From: CAZXYS01 sp964645005
Lineage (GTDB): Bacteria > Bacteroidota > Ignavibacteria > Kapaibacteriales > UBA2268
Length of the DNA stretch: 64,000 nucleotides
Reading direction: 5' to 3'
Assembly (NCBI GenBank): GCA_964645005.1
Contig: CAZXYS010000020.1
Location: 9,562 to 73,561, forward strand
Made by a program: the position numbers and the translations under genes. The notes below the pieces were generated by a model that had not been told where the DNA came from, did not search any database, and saw only the letters and a program-made list of their open reading frames with translations. Numbering within the stretch: position 1 is the stretch's first letter; each line of letters begins with the position of its first letter. Positions 42,064 to 51,410 of the stretch are shown piece after piece.

Positions 42064-44004
42064 TTAATTACCGAGATTTATATCCGCTTCAATACCTGTT
42101 CTGATCCAGCGTCCGGGCCTCCGGATATTTGCAAGGTCATTATATCTGACATCAAATAAATTTGAAGCTTCAACATAAAACAACAAAAATTTCCATTCTG
42201 CGAATAAACGCAGGTCGGATAAAAACACCGGCTCGTAAGGTGTCTCTTTGTCCTTTTCATAGTCACGATATGTACCGGCGCGATCCTGAAAGTTGAATTT
42301 GACATCGGCGCCAATGAGATCTTTATACAACAATGTCCCGCCGAATATCATCTTATACCTCAGATAATCCATAGCATAATATGATAGGAAACCGCTGCTG
42401 TTTTTTGCCAGATGTGTATATGTATAGCTTAATTTCAGATGTTTTATGGATAAATTCCAACCGGAAATAATATCTATGGTGGTAAACATCTTTGCTGATA
42501 TTTGAAAGCCATTGCCATTTATTTCCGTTATATTCCTCGGGCTCCACTCCACGCTGTCCGGCGAGCCTTCCGGCTTCACCCAGTCAATAACATTTTTGCC
42601 TTCCCTTCTGAACACGGATATATTCACAGCAGCTTCTTTGGTCATGAATTTGAATCCTGTTTCAAACGACAATGATTCTTCAGGTTTCAGATCAGGATTA
42701 CCAATATTTGCGGGACCGTCATAATACAGATCGGTATAGGTCGGAAGGCGCAGAGAGCGATTCACGGTGCCGAACAATTTAAATTTGTCAGTTAACTTAT
42801 AGCTGATATCCAGTCCAGGATAGAACGCCAGATCGAAATCCGTATTATTATTTATAAGCAATCCCGCTGACAATGACAAATTGTCCCAGGAGACAGAGTG
42901 TTCCCCATATATGCTCACATTTGTTCGGGAAGCGGTTTTCGTGAACTGCCCTGCCGGTTCGCCAGGCACATCTTCGGTTTCATCCATATCTTCGCCCAGA
43001 ACATTGCTTAGAATATTTTCCGAGCGAATTTCGGCGCCGAGCGCGGAAACGCCCGCTGACCAATCATAGCTTAAATTAGCCAGTCCGCCGAAAACATCCG
43101 TTAGATGATAGTTATGTCCTGTATACCAATCGGCAGGATCGCTGCGAAACAGTTCGAATCTATCCTGATGACGCCGCCAGTAAGCCGAAGACCTGAAGCG
43201 CAATTGTTCTCCGGTGTGAAATTTGGCGCTGGCGAAGGAAGTTTTGGTCTGCTCAAATTGATTGGGATAGACGGGCGTATAAAAGCTGTTGGCTCCAAAC
43301 TGCTTGTTTGTAAAGCCGCCCTGTACTCCGAATTTTCCAAATGAAGCGTCGTATTGCCCCTGATAGAAAGCATTGAAGACCTGAAAGTCAGTATTTTCAA
43401 TGTAAGGACCCGATCCTTTTTTGGATGCCGATATGTAGTTTTTAAGGCTGCCGAAGTTATAAGCGGCTGCAATTGAAGAGTTATAGAATTTGTTCTGCCC
43501 GCCTGTAAGATTGACCTTCACATTTTTCTTTTTCTCAGAGCCTGTAATAATATTAATAGCGCCGGCAAAAGCATTCGGACCAAGAGCTCGAGAACCGGGA
43601 CCTTCCAGAATTTCAATCTTTTTAATATCCTCGATGCTTACAGGCAGATTCATGTTGTGGTGCCCCGTTTGGGGATCATTAACCGGTATACCATTCAGCA
43701 AAATCAGCACCTGATCGAAAGAACCGCCCCTCAGATTTATATCAGATTGAATACCATGCACACCGCGCTTTCTTACATCCAATCCCGCATTATATTCCAG
43801 CAGATCATCAACACTCTGTACAGGTGCGTTCTTTATCTCTTCGGCGGTAACGATCCTTAAAATTCGTGAACTCTTAGAATACAAATGTGGTACTCTCTTC
43901 CCGGTAATCAAAACCTCATCTGTCTGTGTAGAATCCGACTGCGTATAAGAAGTAAGAGGTAATAAAAATGAAAAAAATATTAAAAGGTATCTATATAATT
44001 TCAT
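42064..44004 (-). CDS. TonB-dependent outer-membrane receptor (BtuB-like)
   Basis: 646 residues. Signal peptide (MKLYRYLLIFFSFLLPLTSY), short TonB-box region (TDEVLITGKRV), plug domain (VDDLLEYNAGLDVRKRGVHG to GAINIITG, about 40-155) and a C-terminal barrel ending GRWIRTGIEADINLGN. Size and plug resemble cobalamin/vitamin or siderophore receptors of the BtuB/CirA group. No cobalamin riboswitch-like structure is visible upstream, so the substrate is open. Confidence 0.92.
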   Translation of the reverse strand: MKLYRYLLIFFSFLLPLTSYTQSDSTQTDEVLITGKRVPHLYSKSSRILRIVTAEEIKNAPVQSVDDLLEYNAGLDVRKRGVHGIQSDINLRGGSFDQVLILLNGIPVNDPQTGHHNMNLPVSIEDIKKIEILEGPGSRALGPNAFAGAINIITGSEKKKNVKVNLTGGQNKFYNSSIAAAYNFGSLKNYISASKKGSGPYIENTDFQVFNAFYQGQYDASFGKFGVQGGFTNKQFGANSFYTPVYPNQFEQTKTSFASAKFHTGEQLRFRSSAYWRRHQDRFELFRSDPADWYTGHNYHLTDVFGGLANLSYDWSAGVSALGAEIRSENILSNVLGEDMDETEDVPGEPAGQFTKTASRTNVSIYGEHSVSWDNLSLSAGLLINNNTDFDLAFYPGLDISYKLTDKFKLFGTVNRSLRLPTYTDLYYDGPANIGNPDLKPEESLSFETGFKFMTKEAAVNISVFRREGKNVIDWVKPEGSPDSVEWSPRNITEINGNGFQISAKMFTTIDIISGWNLSIKHLKLSYTYTHLAKNSSGFLSYYAMDYLRYKMIFGGTLLYKDLIGADVKFNFQDRAGTYRDYEKDKETPYEPVFLSDLRLFAEWKFLLFYVEASNLFDVRYNDLANIRRPGRWIRTGIEADINLGN

Positions 44005-44170
44005 TTAAAAGCCTAATGATATTAAAATAATGTTAGTCCTTGTTTGAGAAAATATTAGCCATAATAAAATTATTCTTTTGTCAATAATTTGAATTTAAAT
44101 TAATCAATACTTATTATTTGTTATTAAGCGGCAAAAATAAATTATTTTAATAACATCTAAAAATATATTA

Positions 44171-44788
44171 TTATTTTTCTTCTTCTCCGCCATTATTATT
44201 TTCAAGATTTTTCCTAATCTTTTTTAATTCATCGAGCATTTCTTTGTTCAATTGATCAGAATTGCCCGCCGCTCCTTCTTCAGCGATAGTTCCTTTCATT
44301 GGATGCAGATCTTTAATTCTGTTCTTGATCTCTTCGTGTAGTTCCTGGTAATTGGACATGCCGTCGATGGAAACTTCATAACCAGTGTTAGCTTGCGACT
44401 GCCCGGCAGTTTGTATTTTCACCGAACCGATTTTAAGCAGCCTGTCGTAAAGCGTTCGCACCAGCGCCAGATCGGTGATTGCGCGGCAGGGTACATTTTT
44501 TTGTGTTTTGGTTAAGATGCCCTTATAGAGGGATACCCTGTCATCGCGGATGACATATTCAAGATTATTGAACCAGACCTTTGATATCGGAAATACTATA
44601 ACCCACAACAATAGAATTAACGATAGAGCAACGATCCATGCTACAAGAGGTACATTCGGATTGCCGTCGGCTATTGCGGATATTAGGTGTATTATTGCCG
44701 CAGCTACAGCGATAAACACGCTTATTGTCAGTTGGATAAGCAAATACTTTGTAAAAAGCTTTGTTTCAGGTTTTAGAACTTTTTTCAT
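44171..44788 (-). CDS. Membrane protein with bacterial PH domain (YdbS-like)
   Basis: 205 residues from the ATG at 44788; a longer frame upstream adds 38 residues with no support, and GGAAAT precedes this ATG. Two membrane helices (about 15-70) followed by a PH-like domain (NNLEYVIRDDRVSLYKGILT, then LLKIGSVKIQTAG) as in YdbS/YdbT (bPH2). C-terminal acidic coiled tail with KEMLDELKKIRKNLE. Function unknown. Confidence 0.8.
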   Translation of the reverse strand: MKKVLKPETKLFTKYLLIQLTISVFIAVAAAIIHLISAIADGNPNVPLVAWIVALSLILLLWVIVFPISKVWFNNLEYVIRDDRVSLYKGILTKTQKNVPCRAITDLALVRTLYDRLLKIGSVKIQTAGQSQANTGYEVSIDGMSNYQELHEEIKNRIKDLHPMKGTIAEEGAAGNSDQLNKEMLDELKKIRKNLENNNGGEEEK

Positions 44789-44952
44789 AATATTTCCAAT
44801 TAATTGAAAATTTATAATACTATAATTTACATTTTTATCAAATATATAGCAAGTAATTCCTTTTATAAAGGATAATTTATTAACTTCATTAATTATAAGC
44901 ATAACAAATTCATTATATTTGCAGAATTATATTTGAAATACAGGAGTTTTTA

Positions 44953-47031
44953 TTGGCAAGACTCGCTAAAATATTGATTTTTCTTTTATTTATTCCTAGT
45001 ATTCTCCTGCCGCAGGATAAAACTACCCGGCGTGATACTTCTGTCAGCTATAATGCTTTCTGGCATTACCAGCATAACTGGCAATATGCCTCATTCACCA
45101 GCCTGCCTGATATCAAGGGATTCGATTACGATTGGACTAACAGCGACGGCAACGGCTTCGGCTTGGGACTGATGATCGAATGGAATCTGCCCTATAATTT
45201 CAAAGCAGGTTTGCGCGGCGGTATGAATTTCTTAGATAATGAAATGAGAGGCAGCGGGAAAGCCGAAATCATGAAAAATGGAGAAGATATCGGCATTACA
45301 GATAATATTCTGAAAACCCACATAGCCGAATTTATTGCCGAATCATACATAAGCTATGAAGTTTTAAAAGGGCTGAATCTGCACGCCGGCGGTCATATGG
45401 GTTTTCTAAATTTTTCCCGCTATGAATTCTCGACACAGATAACAGACCCTCGAGGTGCTCAGTTTGCGGATACCTCCAAAAGCTATCTCCGCTACAACTC
45501 CGAAGCTTTGCCTGATGCATCGGAGATATACGGTGCCATCCTTCTTGGTATCAGCTATGAACTACCGGGGAATCTCCTTGATGAAGTAACCATTGTTCCG
45601 GAAGTCTTCTATCTGCAAGGCTTATCAAGTCTTGCCACTAAACACGACTGGAATATGAACTCCCTGCGTATCGGCATTTCAATTAAATACAATCCGCCTG
45701 TCAGCGAACCGGAATCAAAAACCAGATATCTTCGTGAGGAACATATCGATACCGTTGAGATCAAATCCCTCGATGTAGTGACAAGACATGTGAACTTGGG
45801 CAAACCTCTGATAGACACTACCCGAAAGAGAATATTCGACTCGGTCTATTATACCGAACATATCTACCGTACAGACACCCTCTATCTCCGCCCAAAACCC
45901 ACAGCTTACCTGCAAAGTGAAACCGACACGGTGAGAATCACTTCAAAAATCGTAACGGAAGTATTTCCTCTGCTGGATTATATATTTTTCGAAAAAGAGT
46001 CAGATTTACTTGCCGAATACTATATCGAACCCGACAGCAGCTTCAACATTGCCGATTTATCGCCTGATCCCGTTAATATTCAGAAAAATGTATTGAATAT
46101 ACTTAGCTTTAGGCTAAGAAAATATCCCAAAGCAAAAATTACTCTTACCGGAGCAGTCGATACCACTTCCGAAACCGGCGGCTGCACTCTCGCCGAAAAG
46201 CGCGTACTAAAGATCAAAAAGCTGCTCATCGAAAATTGGGGAATTAAATCGGATAGGATACAGATTACTCCTCGCAAAGACAGATGCTATCCTTCAAATC
46301 CAACACTGACTCAAAATGAACGCGGCTTTTCCGAAAACCGCAGGGTAGAGGTCAACTCAACATCAAATGATATTTTATCCCTTGTTATCATCGAAAATTT
46401 CAACGAAATTGACAAAATCGAACCTGAAAGCATCAATTTAAATACGGATGGTACCACCGAAAAAGGTCTTGCAGATTGGACTTTACTCCTGAAAAGCAAT
46501 AACAAAATCCTCTCCGAAAAGCACGGCAGCAGCTACGAAAAGAATCTTAGAATCACTATTGCAAACGATGCAACTGCCCAATGCGATCCCGCATCTCCGC
46601 TACTTTTTGAATATTACGTCGAAGACACCGACGGACAAACCGCCATGGATAGAGCAAGAACAACTATCGTCATTGATACCATTGAAACTGATCACAACCG
46701 CATATCGGTTGTTTTATTCGAGATACGCAGCGCTAAAATTACACCGAAAACAAAAGAATATATCAAAACCCATATCTCAAACTACGGCAGAGGAGGCACT
46801 TACAAAATAACCGGCTATACCGACATACTTGGCGATCAAGAGCAAAACAAACTTCTCTCTCAACAAAGAGCCGAAAACACCGCCGCCATCATCAAAAAGT
46901 TAGACCCCACGGCAAAAATCGAAAAAGTAAAAGGGATAGCAACAGATGAATATCCTCCGGGCATAAATTCCTACTCCACACCTATCGATCGTTACTTATC
47001 AAGGATAGTATTGATTGAGGTAATAAGATAG
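44953..47031 (+). CDS. Outer-membrane protein with two OmpA-like domains
   Basis: 692 residues from TTG at 44953 with CAGGAG 7 bases upstream; signal peptide MARLAKILIFLLFIPSILLP. Residues ~25-260 look like a beta-barrel (AGLRGGMNFLDNEM, DEVTIVPEVFYLQG). Then an OmpA-like domain (FFEKESDLLAEYYIEPDSS to NRRVEVNS, about 335-475), a bridging beta domain and a second OmpA-like domain (about 580-692, ITGYTDILGDQEQNKLLSQQ). OmpA domains bind peptidoglycan, so this anchors the outer membrane to the wall. Two OmpA domains in one chain is less usual. Confidence 0.85.
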   Translation: MARLAKILIFLLFIPSILLPQDKTTRRDTSVSYNAFWHYQHNWQYASFTSLPDIKGFDYDWTNSDGNGFGLGLMIEWNLPYNFKAGLRGGMNFLDNEMRGSGKAEIMKNGEDIGITDNILKTHIAEFIAESYISYEVLKGLNLHAGGHMGFLNFSRYEFSTQITDPRGAQFADTSKSYLRYNSEALPDASEIYGAILLGISYELPGNLLDEVTIVPEVFYLQGLSSLATKHDWNMNSLRIGISIKYNPPVSEPESKTRYLREEHIDTVEIKSLDVVTRHVNLGKPLIDTTRKRIFDSVYYTEHIYRTDTLYLRPKPTAYLQSETDTVRITSKIVTEVFPLLDYIFFEKESDLLAEYYIEPDSSFNIADLSPDPVNIQKNVLNILSFRLRKYPKAKITLTGAVDTTSETGGCTLAEKRVLKIKKLLIENWGIKSDRIQITPRKDRCYPSNPTLTQNERGFSENRRVEVNSTSNDILSLVIIENFNEIDKIEPESINLNTDGTTEKGLADWTLLLKSNNKILSEKHGSSYEKNLRITIANDATAQCDPASPLLFEYYVEDTDGQTAMDRARTTIVIDTIETDHNRISVVLFEIRSAKITPKTKEYIKTHISNYGRGGTYKITGYTDILGDQEQNKLLSQQRAENTAAIIKKLDPTAKIEKVKGIATDEYPPGINSYSTPIDRYLSRIVLIEVIR

Positions 47032-47079
47032 TATAAAAAAACAGGTAAGTCAGCCTTTCCGATGTAAAAGCGCTAAGAT

Positions 47080-47185
47080 GTCATTGCTAGCGAAGTGAAG
47101 CAATCTCAATTAACACATGGGTTGCTTCGTCGCCATGCCGCTGGCTTGATTACGGCTTCACTCCAACTTCTCTCCTCACAATGAC
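47080..47185. repeat. MITE-like dispersed repeat, GTCATTGC family, copy 3
   Basis: GTCATTGCTAGCGAAGTGAA at one end and CTCACAATGAC at the other, with internal GGTTGCTTCGTCGCCATGCC. About 106 bases, similar in layout to the copy at 5848. Confidence 0.7.
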
Positions 47186-47258
47186 TCTCATAACCTTGTG
47201 TTTCATATAATCCCATATTTTGCATTAAGAACTCTTGAGTACTACTAACAAATTTTCC

Positions 47259-47360
47259 CCCTCATCCCCAGCCCTTCTCCCGGCGGGAGAAAGGTGTAAG
47301 AATTTCTTTTTACACTGAAAGTCCCTTCTCCACTTGGGAGAAGGGACTTAGGGATGAGGG
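47259..47360. repeat. Dispersed element with CCCTCATCCC terminal inverted repeats
   Basis: Ends are CCCTCATCCC and GGGATGAGGG (perfect 10-base TIR), with internal CCCTTCTCCC/GGGAGAAGGG palindromes. A partial copy in the opposite orientation is at 60517-60579 and shares TTACACTGAAAGTCCCTTCT. Confidence 0.75.
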
Positions 47361-47721
47361 AATTCTTATAATGAATTTTCCGGGATAATGAAACTGATTC
47401 TCGACAATTAAAATTATCAAGTGAAGTATGAAAATTCTGCCTGAGTTTATATTTTTGTTGGAAAAAATTGAAATTTATCATTGTAAATAAATACTATGGC
47501 GGGATTTTTCAACTAAGTAAATAACTAATAGCGGGGAATGACATTTAACATCATATTTAAAGTCATAATTATAAGAGTAACATATTGAAAATAATTACGT
47601 TATATTTAATAAAGGACATTATGAAAGATTATAGAAAAGAATATATTTTTTAAAACATTAAACAGGCGGAAAAAATGAAAGAACTCACAAACATAACGAC
47701 CAAAGAAAGGAGAAAGCTCTG

Positions 47722-47808
47722 TGCTCGGAGTGGGACTCGAACCCACACGGGCATTGAATGCCCACTGGATTTTAAGTCCAGTGCGTCTACCAATTCCGCC
47801 ATCCGAGC
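47722..47808 (-). tRNA. tRNA-Leu (anticodon UAA)
   Basis: 87 nucleotides on the minus strand. Acceptor arm GCTCGGA/TCCGAGC, D-arm GGCGGAATTGGTAGACGC, anticodon stem ACTGG/CCAGT with loop CTTAAAA (anticodon TAA), a long class II variable arm (GGGCATTCAATGCCC) and T-loop GGTTCGAGTCC. The 3' CCA is not encoded (CAG follows the discriminator A). Confidence 0.97.
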
Positions 47809-48042
47809 GGGAAAGCAAAATTAAATATTATTTTCAATTTATAAAAGTTCTTTCAAAAAAAATTCGAAATTCTCCGAAAAAAATTGGATGAAGCACTAAG
47901 ACAGATTAAATTCGGAAATATTGTTATTAGAAAATTGCAGAAATATTGAATAAACCTTATTATCAATTAGTTCGTCAAGACAATAAGGCAAAATATGAAA
48001 AAAAGTATTTACATAATAAAACTCCTGAAAGGAGTAATAAAA

Positions 48043-49627
48043 ATGAAAAATATAATATACTCAGCAGTGGCACTTGTTCTGGCGGCGTTGATCGTCAGTT
48101 CATGCTCAACGTCTTCAGGCAGCCGGAGTGAATATTTCGGCTATATCGCGGAACCTGAAGAAGAGAAACAAACAACGCAGCAAGCTTACGCCGGAGAGAA
48201 TACTCGGCAGGAAGAATCCTCCGAATGGAGTAATCCTATGGCTCGATCCGGTGCTCCCGCGGAAGAACAAGGACAAGCGGTTGAAAATGAAGAGAATAAA
48301 ACCGTTGTCCATAATCATTATTACAATACTTCAAGAATGTATGTACCGGTAGTCGTCCCTTGGTGGGAGAGATATCACGGCTGGATGAGCTATCCCAGTC
48401 CGGGCAATAGTGTGTATGTTACTTATGGTCCCCGCTATCACCATCACTGGTATTGGGATTATGACTGGTATGCACCTTGGTATAATTATCATCCTTACTA
48501 CGGAACCCGCTGGTATGCTTCATGGGGCGGATACACTCCCTGGGGTTACCACAGATGGTATCATCAACCCTATTATTCCTACGCATACCGTGATGTGGAC
48601 GTAAATAGGAAAAGAGATGTCAGGAACTTCGGTCCATCACGCGGAAGTTACTCTTCCAGCGAGAATTCAAATACAGGCAGGACGGGAGTCAGAAGCGCAC
48701 CTTCATCAGGCAGCGGTTCCGCTTCCTCATCAGTGGGATCAGGAAGCAGATCATCCCGCAGCAGTGTAAGATCTACGCCGAGAGACGGTATTGCCAGATC
48801 CGCAAGTTCCGTATTCAAGACTTCAACTCGGCAGGAAGACTACAGGAGTTCTCCCAGGAGCGAAAGAACTTCAACCGGAAACAGTAGAGATGAGGGTTAC
48901 AGAAGTTCTTCAAGGAGCAGCAGAGGCGAAAGCTACAGAAGCTCTTCAAGCTCTGCAATTGCCGGAGAAAGATCATCTGTGCGCACTCGTCCATCGAACG
49001 AATCCGTATTCAAAGGAAGCACAGTAGATCGACCTGCAAGAAGTACCGAAAGATCAAGTGCCCGGAGTTCAAATTCAAGCTATGAACCTTCATTCAGAGA
49101 GAAAAGTGGAAGCAGTTATCGCTCATCCACAAGCACAAGATCATCAAGTGGTTCCAGCTACAGACCTTCCGGAAGAAGTTCGAGCAGCAGTTCCAGCGGA
49201 TCAGGTTATAGATCTTCAGGGAGCTCTCGAAGCTCAAGCGGAAGCTATAGATCTTCAGGCTCCAGTTCAAGAAGCTCAAGCGGAAGCTATAGATCTTCAG
49301 GCTCCAGTTCAAGAAAATCAAGCGGATCGAGCTACAAGTCATCAGGAAGCTCTCGAAGCTCAAGCGGAAGCTATAGATCTTCAGGCTCCAGTTCAAGAAA
49401 ATCAAGCGGNNNNNNNNNNNNNNNNNNNNNNNNNNNNNNNNNNNNNNNNNNNNNNNNNNNNNNNNNNNNNNNNNNNNNNNNNNNNNNNNNNNNNNNNNNN
49501 NNNNNNNNNATCGAGTTACAGGTCCGGCAGCAGCAGTTCAGGAAGTTCCGGCAGCAGCGGCAGGAGTTCAAGCCGCTCCAGCGGAAGTTCAAGTTCAAAA
49601 TCAAAATCAAGATCACGTTCGAGGTAA
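48043..49627 (+). CDS. Ser/Arg/Gly-repeat lipoprotein, interrupted by an assembly gap
   Basis: Start at ATG 48043 with AAAGGAG upstream; lipobox ALIVSSCSTS (Cys about 19). An acidic/Gln-rich segment is followed by an aromatic block rich in Trp, Tyr and His (about residues 100-190), then >250 residues of Ser/Arg/Gly repeats. The DNA has tandem 42-base units coding SSSGSYRSSGSSSR. 100 N at 49410-49509 break the frame; the C-terminus after the gap reads ...SKSKSRSRSR, stop at 49627. Exact length is therefore unknown. Probably an envelope or surface protein. Confidence 0.75.
49193..49409 (+). repeat. Tandem 42-base coding repeat
   Basis: Units starting AGCTCAAGCGGAAGCTATAG and continuing ATCTTCAGGCTCCAGTTCAAGA recur with small changes up to the N run. 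The collapse of this array is the likely reason for the assembly gap. Confidence 0.8.
49410..49509. other. Assembly gap (100 N)
   Basis: Exactly 100 unresolved bases inside the Ser-rich repeat; the round number indicates a scaffold gap of unknown true size. Confidence 0.99.
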
Positions 49628-49630
49628 ACT

Positions 49631-51094
49631 ATGAAAAAGATAAAAACTTCAATCGTATTCATTGCAGCGTTTCTGATTGCAGCAACTTCGGCGCAAGCCC
49701 AATTCATCGAAGACGCTCTCAGATACACTCAATCAAATGCAATGATTAGCCCCAGAGCCGGCGGGTTGAATGTAGCCTATCACGGTATGGCGGATGATTT
49801 CTCAACGCTGTACTTCAATCCTGCGGGATTATCTTCAATACCCAAAAGCGAGATAAACTTCGGCTTTGGGTTCAAGAGAAACAATACTTCGACTGAATTC
49901 TTCAAGAATGTCAAGGAATTCAATTCGAATGATGCTTATGTATCACATGCAGGCATTGTAGCACCTTTCGAGACGGAGAAAGGCAATGCTGCAATCGCAA
50001 TTGGGTATGTGATGGAGGATAATTTTGACAATCATTCGAAGTATTCTGCGTTTAATCCTTTTTCATCTTATACAAATTATCAGGCGAATCTCAGGAGAGG
50101 TAACTACGATGATAATCTTGCCTATCAATTATATCTGGCAGATTATGATTTCAATACCCCTCTTGAAGACAGTCTTAACCAAGCTGCCTCAATAAATGAA
50201 GCCGGCGGTATCCATGCTATAACTGGCGGTGCAGGCTTTGATCTTTCAAAATATGTATCACTTGGTTTTTCGATAACCGGAAAATGGGGCGGATACGATT
50301 TTACCCGAAACTTTGTTGAAGCAGATTCAAAAAATTTGTACAGCAGCTTTGATACAACTTCAACTGGCGCTTACGATGATATAGATTTTAACAGACTCGA
50401 AGTTGACGATGTTTTGCAACAATCCATAAGCGGTATCACCGGTTCAATTGGAATTCAAACAAGACTTGAAAAATACCTGAAATTTGGAGTAACCATACAG
50501 TTTCCTACATTTTACTCGATTGAAGAAGACTGGTCTCGCACAGCAGTTGCCTATTTCGATAACGGAGAAGTTACTCCGGAGTTTGAGGAAACCGGACAAA
50601 CAGCCTATAATCTAACCACTCCCTGGTTGTATTCAGCAGGCTTTTCAGTTCATGCGCTGGGATTAACATTTGCTGCAGGTGTGGAGTATTCCGATGTTAC
50701 ACAGCTAAATTTCAGCGATGCCTCTGATGATGCTGAAAATGATGCACTTAACAGCCATCTATCAAATCTGAATGCCCAGATAGTTGAAGAACTTGTAGGA
50801 CAGGTCGAATGGGGTTTTGGTTTGGAATATGAAATTCCTCTAACTCCAATAGTTGCAAGAGCCAGTTTTGCCTCAAGGACTTCACCCTATTCGGAAGATA
50901 TACCAGGCGCTGCGATAAACAATTTCTCTATTGGCGGAGGTATCTATCTGGCGCCAAATATAAGACTCGACGGTATATTCAGATATACGGATTATTCACA
51001 GCTTAGGACTATCTACGGTAATGAAAACAAAACACGTTATATTGTAGATAAATCCCCACTGGACATTGGCTTGCAGTTAACTTACAGATATTGA
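49631..51094 (+). CDS. OMPP1/FadL-type outer-membrane transporter
   Basis: 487 residues, signal peptide MKKIKTSIVFIAAFLIAATS cut after AQA. The N-terminal signature GLNVAYHGMADDFSTLYFNP followed by AGLSSIPKSEI is typical of the OMPP1/FadL family, which takes up fatty acids or other hydrophobic compounds; strands continue to the C-terminal aromatic ending DIGLQLTYRY. It starts 3 bases after the Ser-rich lipoprotein stop, so the two are one operon. Terminator follows at 51115. Confidence 0.88.
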   Translation: MKKIKTSIVFIAAFLIAATSAQAQFIEDALRYTQSNAMISPRAGGLNVAYHGMADDFSTLYFNPAGLSSIPKSEINFGFGFKRNNTSTEFFKNVKEFNSNDAYVSHAGIVAPFETEKGNAAIAIGYVMEDNFDNHSKYSAFNPFSSYTNYQANLRRGNYDDNLAYQLYLADYDFNTPLEDSLNQAASINEAGGIHAITGGAGFDLSKYVSLGFSITGKWGGYDFTRNFVEADSKNLYSSFDTTSTGAYDDIDFNRLEVDDVLQQSISGITGSIGIQTRLEKYLKFGVTIQFPTFYSIEEDWSRTAVAYFDNGEVTPEFEETGQTAYNLTTPWLYSAGFSVHALGLTFAAGVEYSDVTQLNFSDASDDAENDALNSHLSNLNAQIVEELVGQVEWGFGLEYEIPLTPIVARASFASRTSPYSEDIPGAAINNFSIGGGIYLAPNIRLDGIFRYTDYSQLRTIYGNENKTRYIVDKSPLDIGLQLTYRY

Positions 51095-51114
51095 TATAAA
51101 AATAGAATTGATCG

Positions 51115-51150
51115 AAAGCCCGCAGGAATATTTCAGGCGGGCTTTTTTTT
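51115..51150 (+). terminator. Rho-independent terminator
   Basis: AAAGCCCGC (51115-51123) and GCGGGCTTT (51137-51145) with continuing T run to 51150, 20 bases after the FadL-like stop. Confidence 0.9.
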
Positions 51151-51198
51151 CAACCTAAATATTGTATCAGAAAAGCTTGTTTTGCTCTTAAGTATTTG

Positions 51199-51319
51199 CA
51201 ACAAAGTGCTTTAGCACTTTGCAAAGGATCTAATAAACTTCGAATCACCAGCAAGCTAAAGCATGCTGTTGCAAATGATTACAAATAGATGTACATATTT
51301 AATGAAAAATCCGGGTTCA
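51199..51319 (-). repeat. Two-hairpin dispersed repeat, copy 3 (inverted)
   Basis: Reverse complement of the element at 6004 and 18994: CAACAAAGTGCTTTAGCACT, then the AGCAAGCTAAAGCATGCT hairpin and the TAATGAAAAATCCGGGTT end. Lies between the FadL terminator and the 3' end of the nitroreductase; together they fill the 316-base gap. Confidence 0.85.
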
Positions 51320-51410
51320 ATGAGCAATAAAAAATCATTACACTTCGCCACTCTCAATGCTTTTTTTCAATTGCCGGATGAATCTAGCTGCCGGGGCTCC
51401 GTCGATTTTG

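Larger units (their letters stand above)
47032..47721. other. 690-base gene-free stretch with two repeat elements
   Basis: Holds a GTCATTGC-family MITE-like element (47080-47185) and a CCCTCATCCC-family hairpin element (47259-47360), then about 360 A/T-rich bases up to the tRNA gene with nothing recognised. Confidence 0.6.

Noticed and set aside
44005..44170. Cobalamin riboswitch upstream of the TonB receptor
   Set aside because: The region is A/T-rich and lacks the conserved B12-box-like text and supporting stems.
47722..47808. Small protein frame overlapping the tRNA on the minus strand
   Set aside because: Fully explained by the tRNA-Leu structure.
49193..49409. Regular DNA repeats that could suggest a CRISPR array
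   Set aside because: Units are contiguous, without spacers, and are in frame within a Ser/Arg/Gly-rich protein.
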